From Sulfurimonas sp. (GTDB lineage Bacteria > Campylobacterota > Campylobacteria > Campylobacterales > Sulfurimonadaceae): a stretch of DNA of 8,999 bases. The position numbers and the translations under genes were made by a program. Position 1 is the first letter of the stretch. Each line of letters starts with the position of its first letter. Shown here piece by piece: positions 1-6,322 of the stretch. The notes below the pieces were generated by a model that did not search any database, was not told the origin of the DNA, and worked only from the letters and a program-made list of their open reading frames with translations. The DNA lies in NCBI GenBank assembly GCA_030646745.1, contig JAUSKV010000198.1, forward strand, positions 1-8,999. Direction: 5' to 3'.

Positions 1-830
1 TTTTGCTCAAAAAAGGGGCAATTGTTCCCTATATGAGCACCATCGCAAAAAACAACATCGCTATAAAAATAGCCGAATATGTGCAGATGTACGGAGTCAC
101 GCTCTTTTGCAAGGCAGAAGATAATTCGATGATTCAAAGCGGAGTTATGCTTGAGGGCGATGTCAGTTCGCAATTAGGACTTGCCGGAATTCCCGATTTA
201 AGTGAAGTTTTACATGTCTCACGAATGATAGAGATAGCAAGACACTTTAAGATAAAAATACTTTTCAAAGCTATCGCTTCTCCTCGCTCCATTTATCTCA
301 TAGACAAGGCAAAAAAAGAGGGAGTGGATGTGCGATGCGAAGTCTCACTTCACCACCTGTTGCACTCTGACACTGCATGTGAAAATTTCAACACAACCGC
401 AAAACTCAATCCGCCTTTGGCATGTGCAACGGACATTCTGCTTCTTCAAGAGGCTCTAAAAAACCACCAGATAGATATGCTTACAACGCTTCATCAGCCC
501 TCTTCTCCTCTGCATAAAGAGGTTGCTTTTTATGATGCACACTACGGCTGTGAAGCTCTTGGCGATGCACTTCCTCTCTACTACACTAAACTGGTAAAAT
601 CCGGTTTAATCAGTATGAGCGAACTTATAAAGTTGACAGTAAAAAATCCAGCTACTAGCATCAATCAAAAGGCAGGAGTTATAGAAGTCGGACAGAAAGC
701 AGATGCTATCCTTTTTAATCCACATGCCAAGGCAACTGTACAAAATTCTCAATCGCTTTACAATAATGAAGAGTTAAACGGAACTGTTATTATGAGCTTT
801 CAAGGCAATAAAACAACTTATTTTAAATAA
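1..830 (+). CDS. Dihydroorotase-like protein (type I fold), probably non-catalytic; 5' end outside window
   Basis: The frame is open to the left edge and ends at TAA 828-830, giving about 275 residues, the C-terminal two-thirds of a type I dihydroorotase (usually about 420-430). Family landmarks, numbered from the TTG at position 3, are AEDNSM (38-43), LEGDVSSQLGLAGIP (50-64), SLHHLL (115-120), LNPPL (135-139), the ALPL segment and a C-terminal KNPAT...GVIEVGQKADAILF block. The TTG is unlikely to be the true start, because the N-terminal barrel strands and HxH motif would be missing. Dihydroorotase makes dihydroorotate in pyrimidine synthesis, but the zinc-ligand positions look replaced: the histidine of HxED is K37, the second histidine of the HxxH strand is K89, and the aspartate of the DHAPH motif is L163. 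By analogy with the inactive PyrC' of pseudomonads it may be a structural partner of aspartate carbamoyltransferase; that role is inference. Family assignment is firm, catalysis doubtful. Confidence 0.85.
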   Translation, partial: LLKKGAIVPYMSTIAKNNIAIKIAEYVQMYGVTLFCKAEDNSMIQSGVMLEGDVSSQLGLAGIPDLSEVLHVSRMIEIARHFKIKILFKAIASPRSIYLIDKAKKEGVDVRCEVSLHHLLHSDTACENFNTTAKLNPPLACATDILLLQEALKNHQIDMLTTLHQPSSPLHKEVAFYDAHYGCEALGDALPLYYTKLVKSGLISMSELIKLTVKNPATSINQKAGVIEVGQKADAILFNPHAKATVQNSQSLYNNEELNGTVIMSFQGNKTTYFK

Positions 831-842
831 AAAAAATTATAG

Positions 843-848
843 TACAAT
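843..848 (+). promoter_or_regulatory. Candidate -10 element (TACAAT)
   Basis: TACAAT matches the sigma70 -10 consensus at five of six positions. It lies in the only gap (831-876) between the dihydroorotase-like gene and the next gene, 28 bases before the ATG at 877. The sequence before it is a run of A and T with no good -35, which is common in Campylobacterota. It could drive the 877-2708 gene pair. Confidence 0.35.
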
Positions 849-864
849 ACACGAAATTGAGCTC

Positions 865-869
865 AAGGA
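865..869 (+). promoter_or_regulatory. Ribosome binding site (AAGGA) for the DUF1566-type gene
   Basis: AAGGA lies seven bases before the ATG at 877. It supports that start, which also gives a well-formed signal peptide. Confidence 0.7.
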
Positions 870-876
870 TTTACAG

Positions 877-1290
877 ATGAAAGCACTTCTTTTAACCTCA
901 GCACTCCTTTTCGTTACTTCTGTAAGTGCCACAGAGTTGATACACGACACATCCACTTCTTTACTTTGGCAAGACAATGTTGATTCTAAAGAGTTGGCTA
1001 TAAGCTACTATGAGGCTCAGGAGTACTGTTCCAAACTAGCTGTCGGATTGCAAAAAGATTTTCGTATTCCAACACTTGGCGAACTACAAACATTGGTCGA
1101 TTACAAACACTTTAAGCCTGCCATGGTAGAGGGATTTACATCTGTGGCAAATGAGGTCTATTGGTCATCAACACCTTTTATGGATGATGCTGATAAAGTG
1201 TGGGCAATTAATTTTAGAGATGGAAAAACTGACATCATTGCAAAAAGCTACGATAGACATGTAAGATGTGTAAAAAGTACAAAGCAGTAA
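877..1290 (+). CDS. Exported DUF1566 (Lcl C-terminal-like) domain protein
   Basis: This 137-residue protein begins with a Sec signal peptide: lysine at position 2, a hydrophobic core around residues 3-14, and probable cleavage after VSA near residue 18. The mature part fits the DUF1566 / Lcl C-terminal pattern: an opening D-x-x-T-x-LLWQD segment, a tyrosine/cysteine helix (YEAQEYCSKL), FRIPTLGELQTLVD, YWSSTPF, a central W-AINF-DG strand pair and a closing RHVRCVKS. The two cysteines, in EYCSKL and VRCVK, are placed as in the family and could form a disulfide in the periplasm. These domains occur in surface and periplasmic proteins of mostly unknown role, so no function is assigned. Its end overlaps the next gene, another exported protein, which suggests co-expression. 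The AAGGA ribosome site fixes the start. Confidence 0.8.
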   Translation: MKALLLTSALLFVTSVSATELIHDTSTSLLWQDNVDSKELAISYYEAQEYCSKLAVGLQKDFRIPTLGELQTLVDYKHFKPAMVEGFTSVANEVYWSSTPFMDDADKVWAINFRDGKTDIIAKSYDRHVRCVKSTKQ

Positions 1291-2708
1291 TTTTTTTACT
1301 GCTCTTTTCTCAACTCCTTCACGCTTTACCGAGACACGCAGCGGTAGCCGGCTCATTTTACAGCAGCAACAAAGAGGAACTCTCTGCTTCAATTATGTCA
1401 GCTCTTCAAAATAGCAATAGCTTTCCCAAAGAGAATATAAATGCCCTCATAGTTCCACATGCAGGGTACATCTTCTCAGGCGATGTCGCAGCAGAGGCAT
1501 ATGCAACACTTCACAGAAAATACAAAAACATATTTATTATAGGCTCAAGCCACTCTATGAATTTTGACGCTGCCTCCATCTACTCCGCAGGAAATTACAC
1601 AACTCCGCTCGGAGAGATAAAGGTAAACCAAACCATAGTATCTGAACTTACAAATGGTTCAAAATATTTTGGCTTTTACCCAGAGGCTCACAAAAAAGAG
1701 CATACCATAGAGGTGCAACTCCCTTTTTTACAAGCCATTTACGGCGATGCGCTGAGTATTGTTCCAATAATAATTGCTACTTCAAACTTAGAGACAATCC
1801 AAGAGATTGCAAAGAAGCTTAAACCCTATTTTAACGATGAAAATCTCTTTATAATCAGCAGCGATTTATCCCACTATCCCTCCTACTCAGATGCCAATAC
1901 TATTGATAAACAGACGCTTGACTCAATTAAAAGCGGTTCCCCGAAGGAGTTTGTAAAAACAGTTGCTAAGAATGAAGGTTCGAACGTTGCACAGCTGCAA
2001 ACCTCGGCATGCGGATGGAGTTCTATTTTGACACTTTTATATCTCACTCAAAACGCTCACTGCAAATATGAACTCTTAAAATACAAAAATTCCGGTGACA
2101 CATCTTTTGGCGACAAAAAAAGGGTTGTCGGCTACTCGGCGCTCAGAGTTTTCAAACAAAACAATGACTTTTTTTTGGACGATACAGAAAAAAAGGAGCT
2201 GCGTGAAATTGCAAAACTCTCTCTTTACGAAGCTACTATCAATAACAAAAAAGTCTCAATTGATGAGAGCAGACTGCCATCAAAATTTAAAGAGCCTTTA
2301 GGTGCTTTTGTAACACTCTATAAAAATAAAAAATTGCGAGGTTGCATTGGCACATTTGAACCTGACGAGCCTCTCTACAAAGTTGTTATGAACATGGCAG
2401 TTGCCTCAGCTAAATTTGACAACAGATTTCAAGAAGTAACTCCGGATGAACTTAAAGATATTGAGATAGAAATTTCAGTTTTAACCCCTAGAAAAAAGAT
2501 AAACTCTTTGGATGAGATTGTTTTGGGTAGGCATGGGATTTACATACAAAAAGGAGTAAAAAATGGAACTTTTTTGCCTCAAGTAGCCTCTCAGATGAAT
2601 TGGAGCGTGGAAGAGTTTGTAGGAAATTGTGCAAAAGAAAAAGCAAAGATAGGCTTTGATGGCTACAAAAATGCAGAAATTTTCACATTCGAAGCTATTG
2701 TTTTTTAA
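1266..2708 (+). CDS. Exported fusion of AmmeMemoRadiSam system B (MEMO1-like) and A (AMMECR1) domains
   Basis: A 480-residue two-domain protein. Residues 1-20 look like a Sec signal peptide (KKYK, then AVIFLLLFSQLL, cleavage near LHA). Residues 23-297 are a MEMO domain: HAAVAGSFY (24-32), VPHAGYIFSG (63-72), GSSHS (93-97), EHTIEVQLPF (145-154), SSDLSHYPSY (198-207) and SACGW (247-251). H65, H96, H203 and C249 correspond to the metal-site cluster H49/H81/H192/C244 of human MEMO1, a LigB-dioxygenase-like fold. Residues 305-480 are an AMMECR1 domain with the hallmark LRGCIG (357-362). In many prokaryotes these domains are separate proteins linked to a radical SAM partner, which is not in this window; the biochemical role is unresolved. 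The start is well constrained: the MEMO domain begins at residue 23 and no other ATG occurs before residue 44. The Shine-Dalgarno is weak (GTAAG), so translation may be coupled to the preceding gene, overlapped by 25 bases. Confidence 0.9.
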   Translation: MCKKYKAVIFLLLFSQLLHALPRHAAVAGSFYSSNKEELSASIMSALQNSNSFPKENINALIVPHAGYIFSGDVAAEAYATLHRKYKNIFIIGSSHSMNFDAASIYSAGNYTTPLGEIKVNQTIVSELTNGSKYFGFYPEAHKKEHTIEVQLPFLQAIYGDALSIVPIIIATSNLETIQEIAKKLKPYFNDENLFIISSDLSHYPSYSDANTIDKQTLDSIKSGSPKEFVKTVAKNEGSNVAQLQTSACGWSSILTLLYLTQNAHCKYELLKYKNSGDTSFGDKKRVVGYSALRVFKQNNDFFLDDTEKKELREIAKLSLYEATINNKKVSIDESRLPSKFKEPLGAFVTLYKNKKLRGCIGTFEPDEPLYKVVMNMAVASAKFDNRFQEVTPDELKDIEIEISVLTPRKKINSLDEIVLGRHGIYIQKGVKNGTFLPQVASQMNWSVEEFVGNCAKEKAKIGFDGYKNAEIFTFEAIVF

Positions 2709-2777
2709 AAATTAAAAAAAAACTGTACAGGATAATAGTAACAAAGCAAAAAATGATTCTATATTTGCTTATACTCA

Positions 2778-2816
2778 TTAGATTTTAAGTGAATTAGAAT
2801 AAAAGTTAGTTAGAAT
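2778..2816 (+). repeat. Three TTAGAWT heptads at 16-base period
   Basis: TTAGATT starts at 2778, TTAGAAT at 2794 and TTAGAAT at 2810. The first two 16-base units also share AAGT, giving 11 of 16 identical positions. The array ends 38 bases before the chemoreceptor ATG. It could be a regulator-binding array, overlapping -10-like sequences, or chance in AT-rich DNA. Confidence 0.4.
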
Positions 2817-2843
2817 GCAACTATAAATATATTTAATACAAAA

Positions 2844-2848
2844 AAGGA
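2844..2848 (+). promoter_or_regulatory. Ribosome binding site (AAGGA) for the chemoreceptor gene
   Basis: AAGGA lies six bases before the ATG at 2855 and supports that start. Confidence 0.75.
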
Positions 2849-2854
2849 TTTATC

Positions 2855-3949
2855 ATGGGACTATTCGGAAACTCTGGGGTACCGCTAGCTGATTATAATA
2901 AACTAAAATATGAGAGTGAGGCGCTTGAAAATAGGAATAGTGGACTGAATGCACGCATTATTCAGCTAGAAGATGAACTGAGAGTATTCAATTCTATGCC
3001 AAAAGAGAGCGTGCCGGAAGTTCTTACCAAAATGCAAAATATGAATCTAAAAGCCAATATTATGGATATTCAGGGGAATATGGCTGAATCTGTTTCTGCC
3101 TCCAAAAATAGCTTAACAAAGACAAACGAATTAGTTACAAGCATCGCTCAGATTGCCGAAAAATCAAAACATGTTGTCAAAACTCTTGATGATTTAAATG
3201 AACTCTCTGATAGTTCAATGCATACGGTGCAAGGTCTTTCACAAAGAACACATGACATATCAAGTATTTTATCTCTTATAAAAGATATATCAGACCAAAC
3301 AAATCTGCTAGCTCTGAACGCGGCGATTGAAGCAGCCCGTGCGGGTGAGCATGGACGAGGCTTTGCCGTGGTTGCCGATGAAGTTAGAAAACTGGCAGAT
3401 AGAACAGATAAGGCAGTAAGCGAGATAAATATCTCTCTGCAATCAATGAAACAAGATGTAGATAGCATGTCAGAACAGTTTTCAGAGATAAAAAACGGCA
3501 TTGGTAATTCAAATGAGATGATTATGCAGCTCAATGGGTGTCTCGCGCATGACGCGATTGAGATGAAAGATTCTTTTAAAACAATAGGCTTTACAACCGA
3601 CCGTATATTTATGTCGCTTGCAAAACTAGACCATATTTTATGGAAAGTGAATACTTACTACTCTGCCGTTACCAAAGAGGAACAATTTAAGTTTGTTGAC
3701 CATCATAACTGCCGCTTAGGCAAATGGTACTATGAGGGTGATGGAAAAGCAAATTTCTCTAATACTCCTCACTATTCTAAACTAGAATCTTCTCATGCCA
3801 CTGTTCACAACGGAACTCATAAAGTTTTTGACTTGATGGTTCATGAAAATGTTGATTTAAAACAGATGATAAGTGCATTTGAAGAGATGGAAAAAGGAAG
3901 TACTGAAGTATTTGCTACTTTAGATCAAATCTTACATGACAAAGACTGA
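2855..3949 (+). CDS. Soluble methyl-accepting chemotaxis protein with C-terminal CZB zinc-binding domain
   Basis: A 364-residue chemoreceptor with no hydrophobic segment, hence cytoplasmic. Residues 12-45 form a predicted coiled coil. The signalling hairpin spans roughly 55-255, with the conserved tip [19 protein letters not shown] (147-165) followed by [19 protein letters not shown] (166-184), the part that contacts CheA and CheW. The C-terminal part, about 250-364, is a CZB (chemoreceptor zinc-binding) domain: LDHILWK (258-264), [15 protein letters not shown] (283-297) and HATVH (314-318). H260, C286, H314 and H318 have spacings close to those of the 3His/1Cys zinc site of E. coli DgcZ (H22, C52, H79, H83). 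The layout is that of Helicobacter pylori TlpD, for which hypochlorous acid sensing through the CZB cysteine has been reported. No C-terminal CheR/CheB pentapeptide is present; the protein ends HDKD. The next gene, a diguanylate cyclase, starts 11 bases downstream. The ligand is unknown; zinc or oxidants are likely by family. Confidence 0.92.
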   Translation: MGLFGNSGVPLADYNKLKYESEALENRNSGLNARIIQLEDELRVFNSMPKESVPEVLTKMQNMNLKANIMDIQGNMAESVSASKNSLTKTNELVTSIAQIAEKSKHVVKTLDDLNELSDSSMHTVQGLSQRTHDISSILSLIKDISDQTNLLALNAAIEAARAGEHGRGFAVVADEVRKLADRTDKAVSEINISLQSMKQDVDSMSEQFSEIKNGIGNSNEMIMQLNGCLAHDAIEMKDSFKTIGFTTDRIFMSLAKLDHILWKVNTYYSAVTKEEQFKFVDHHNCRLGKWYYEGDGKANFSNTPHYSKLESSHATVHNGTHKVFDLMVHENVDLKQMISAFEEMEKGSTEVFATLDQILHDKD

Positions 3950-3960
3950 GCTTAGATGTT

Positions 3961-5121
3961 ATGAAAGAACTTTTAAATAAATTATCACAAGTTGGTATTT
4001 TACCAACAGATAGTGAAGATTTAGTATCAAAAAAAGTTGCACTAACATTACTTCCCTTTTATGTATTTTTACCGGCATTAATATGGAGCTTTATCTATTT
4101 AGTTTTAGATAATCCAGGAGCTTCTTTGGTGCCTCTCTCCTATGTTTTTATATCGCTTTTATCCACTTTTTTACTCTATAAAACAAAGAATTTTCTTTTT
4201 TTTGAAATCATTCAACTACTTTTGATACTTTTTTTACCGTTTATTCTTATGTGGGTGCTTGGCGGATTTTATGCCGGCAGCTTTGTTTTAATATGGTCTT
4301 TTTATGCGCCTGTTGCTGCTCTTATGTATAGTGAAAATGTAAGACATGGAGCTAAATGGTTTGCCATTTTCTTACTTCTTGTATTTATCTCTATGCTTTT
4401 TGACACGCATCTATCGGAGAATATGCAAAACCAACTCCCACCGCTGGCACTAAAAATTTTTGTATTTTTAAATATTGGTGCGGGCTTTGGCGGCATATTT
4501 TTTCTTATGAGTCAATTTATAAGAAACATAAGATTTATTTCTGAAGAATTAAAAAAAGAGCGAGAATCTCTTTTCCTCCTAACACATGATTTAAGAAGTG
4601 CAAATAAAGAGTTGGAGCAGATAGCCACATGTGACACCGTAACCGAACTTCCCAATAGACTCTACTTTCAAGATATAGTGTATGACTTGTTCAAACGAGC
4701 GAAGACAAATGAAAAAATTGTAGCTATTTTATTTTTAGATTTAGACGGCTTTAAATCTGTAAATGACACTCTAGGGCATGATGCCGGGGATATGATTTTA
4801 AAGACAGTCGGTCAGAGACTTAAATCTGTTGTAAGAGCTAGTGATACGGTTGCACGAATCGGAGGAGATGAATTTGCTATAGCTATCGGTGATATAACGG
4901 ATATTGAGCATGTAAAAGAGATAGCAAAAACACTCATCAAAGAGGTCAATGAGTTTTGCCCCTACAAAGACCACAGATGCCATGTCGGAGTGAGCATCGG
5001 CATAAGTTTCTACCCTGAGCATGGAGATAACATTGAAGATTTAATGCAAAGAGCGGACAAGGCTATGTACAACATTAAAAGAATGGGCAAAAACAACTAC
5101 TCTATTTACAAAGAAGAGTAA
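3961..5121 (+). CDS. Membrane diguanylate cyclase (6 TM segments + GGDEF)
   Basis: A 386-residue protein expected to make c-di-GMP from two GTP at the inner membrane. Residues 26-185 hold six hydrophobic segments (about 28-49, 56-73, 78-99, 104-122, 132-147 and 164-186), then a charged helix (191-222, SEELKKERESL onward) that likely transmits the signal. The GGDEF domain covers 223-384, opening with CDTVTELPNR (224-233). FLDLDGFKSVNDTLGHDAGD supplies the metal and substrate residues D260, N268 and D277, and GGDEF is intact at 301-305. An RxxD inhibitory site (R292-D295) lies five residues before GGDEF, so product inhibition is expected. The membrane part contains GGFYAGSFVLIWSFYAP (101-117), which resembles from memory the six-pass domain before some class III adenylate cyclases; its ligand is unknown. 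The ribosome site is weak, so translation is probably coupled to the chemoreceptor gene 11 bases upstream. No EAL or HD-GYP domain is fused. Confidence 0.93.
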   Translation: MKELLNKLSQVGILPTDSEDLVSKKVALTLLPFYVFLPALIWSFIYLVLDNPGASLVPLSYVFISLLSTFLLYKTKNFLFFEIIQLLLILFLPFILMWVLGGFYAGSFVLIWSFYAPVAALMYSENVRHGAKWFAIFLLLVFISMLFDTHLSENMQNQLPPLALKIFVFLNIGAGFGGIFFLMSQFIRNIRFISEELKKERESLFLLTHDLRSANKELEQIATCDTVTELPNRLYFQDIVYDLFKRAKTNEKIVAILFLDLDGFKSVNDTLGHDAGDMILKTVGQRLKSVVRASDTVARIGGDEFAIAIGDITDIEHVKEIAKTLIKEVNEFCPYKDHRCHVGVSIGISFYPEHGDNIEDLMQRADKAMYNIKRMGKNNYSIYKEE

Positions 5122-5135
5122 AAGCAACACATTCT

Positions 5136-6293
5136 ATGAACCCACTTTTATTTGGACTCATTTTTTCAACTGTTTTTGTTTTACTCAATCTATACATACA
5201 CAAAAGATTTATTTTAAAACTTGATTTAAACGATAGAACCAAACACTATTTATCCCTCTTCTTAGTTCTAAATTTTGTGAGTCTTATTGGATATATTCTC
5301 GCAAGATATTATCTAAATATACCTAACTGGCTCTACTTTCTGCTCTCTCTTCCCATCGGCATACTCTTTTTGCTTTTTTGCACTGCGCTTATCTATGACA
5401 CTTCAAGGGTTTTACTCTCAAAAGTACCAATCTCAAAATCAAGAAGAAACTTTTTCAAAAAATCTTTAGATATATCATCTTTGCTAATGGCAACTGCTCT
5501 GAGTGCAAGAGCCATGTATGAGGCTAGATTTGTAAAATTGGAAAGAGTGACTATAAATATAAAAAATTTAAAAAAGCCATACAAAATAGTACAAATGAGT
5601 GATTTGCATATCGGTGGACTTATAGATGCAGATTTTATAAAAGATATAGTTCTAAGAGTGAATGCACTTCATCCGGATTTGGTAGTAATTACAGGCGATT
5701 TAGTGGATATAGATGTATTGAGTGCAAAAGATACGCTCAATGAGCTAAAAGGCTTACAGTCAAGATATGGAACCTACTATATTGTGGGAAATCATGAGTA
5801 TTTCCATGGTGTTGATAAAATCATAAATAGTGTGAAATCTTTGGGTATTCGAGTTCTTGAAAATGAAAATGTTTATATTGGAGAGGAAGGAGTAGGCTTT
5901 AATTTGGCTGGGGTATATGATGTTTTTGGGTACAGAGTAAATTCTCACATGCCAGACCTGCAAAAAGCGCTCTTCAACAAAAAAAACTCACCCACCCTAC
6001 TTTTAGCGCATCAACCAAAATATATAGAAGAGGTAAAAGAAGGAGTGGATTTAATTCTGAGCGGTCATACGCATGGCGGACAACTCTACCCGTTTAAATT
6101 TTTGGTAAAACTTCAACAACCCTATATTGATGGGCTACATAAGCACAATGAGAATTTGCAAATATATGTCAATAAAGGAACAGGCTTTTGGGGACCACCG
6201 ATGCGATTGGGGGCCAGTTCAGAGATTACTGAGATAACTATTGATACTAACACTCAAATGAGCACGTGTGCTCTGTACCATATAAAAGCATAG
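5136..6293 (+). CDS. Polytopic membrane metallophosphoesterase (YkuE/YaeI-like) with internal Tat motif
   Basis: A 385-residue calcineurin-like phosphoesterase tethered by an N-terminal membrane region. Hydrophobic segments lie near 3-21, 38-59 and 66-88, followed by SRRNFFKK (102-109) and a weaker hydrophobic stretch (112-128). The SRR-x-F-F-K order matches the twin-arginine consensus. The catalytic domain (about 148-372) has the full dinuclear-metal set: SDLHIG (155-160; D156, H158), GDLVD (187-191; D188), GNHE (218-221; N219, H220), AHQP (291-294; H292) and GHTHGGQ (310-316; H311, H313). Substrates are phospho-mono- or diesters in general; B. subtilis YkuE is a Tat-exported member of this family, and lipid substrates have been discussed for relatives. 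The specific substrate here is not evident. Positive charges after segments 1 and 3 fit a topology that places the catalytic domain in the periplasm. It follows the diguanylate cyclase gene by 14 bases without a strong ribosome site, so it is probably the last gene of that cluster. Confidence 0.9.
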   Translation: MNPLLFGLIFSTVFVLLNLYIHKRFILKLDLNDRTKHYLSLFLVLNFVSLIGYILARYYLNIPNWLYFLLSLPIGILFLLFCTALIYDTSRVLLSKVPISKSRRNFFKKSLDISSLLMATALSARAMYEARFVKLERVTINIKNLKKPYKIVQMSDLHIGGLIDADFIKDIVLRVNALHPDLVVITGDLVDIDVLSAKDTLNELKGLQSRYGTYYIVGNHEYFHGVDKIINSVKSLGIRVLENENVYIGEEGVGFNLAGVYDVFGYRVNSHMPDLQKALFNKKNSPTLLLAHQPKYIEEVKEGVDLILSGHTHGGQLYPFKFLVKLQQPYIDGLHKHNENLQIYVNKGTGFWGPPMRLGASSEITEITIDTNTQMSTCALYHIKA

Positions 6294-6299
6294 AATAAA

Positions 6300-6311
6300 G
6301 CCCTTTTGAGC
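6300..6311 (-). terminator. Weak hairpin downstream of pgk
   Basis: On the minus strand GCTC-AAAA-GGGC can form a 4-base stem with one T-G pair, followed by TTTATTC. It lies in the 29-base gap between the convergent phosphoesterase and pgk genes, where a terminator is expected, but the stem is short and the call is weak. Confidence 0.2.
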
Positions 6312-6322
6312 GAGAACATCTG

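Larger units (their letters stand above)
2709..2854. promoter_or_regulatory. AT-rich intergenic region, probable promoter of the chemoreceptor cluster
   Basis: This 146-base non-coding stretch holds the transcription signals expected for the three-gene cluster that follows. TAGAAT at 2795-2800 and 2811-2816 and TATAAAT at 2822-2828 are all possible -10 elements; none has a convincing -35. A 7-base inverted repeat (AAGCAAA 2744-2750 and TTTGCTT 2764-2770, 13-base loop) is AT-rich and lacks a T-tract, so it is a poor terminator. No sigma54 (GG-N10-GC) or sigma28-like element was seen. Confidence 0.45.

Noticed and set aside
1168..1392. 74-codon minus-strand open frame across the DUF1566/AmmeMemo junction
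   Set aside because: Both covered genes have clear family motifs on the plus strand; the antisense product has no recognisable features.
2095..2301. 68-codon plus-strand open frame in another frame within the AmmeMemo fusion gene, considered as a sign of frameshift
   Set aside because: The main frame runs unbroken through both domains with intact motifs, so no frameshift is needed.
2744..2770. Inverted repeat AAGCAAA/TTTGCTT considered as a terminator for the AmmeMemo gene
   Set aside because: The stem has only two G-C pairs, the loop is 13 bases and no T-run follows.
2709..2854. Sigma54 or sigma28 promoter for the chemotaxis gene
   Set aside because: No GG-N10-GC pair and no sigma28-like CGAT element at suitable spacing was found.
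3148..3534. 128-codon open frame on the minus strand inside the chemoreceptor gene
   Set aside because: It is antisense to the most conserved part of the signalling domain, has Ser/Cys-rich low-information sequence and no ribosome site; a shadow of the real gene.
6261..6272. AGCAC-GT-GTGCT inverted repeat considered as an operator or terminator
   Set aside because: It lies inside the last codons of the phosphoesterase gene, the loop is too short for a good hairpin, and no T-tract follows.
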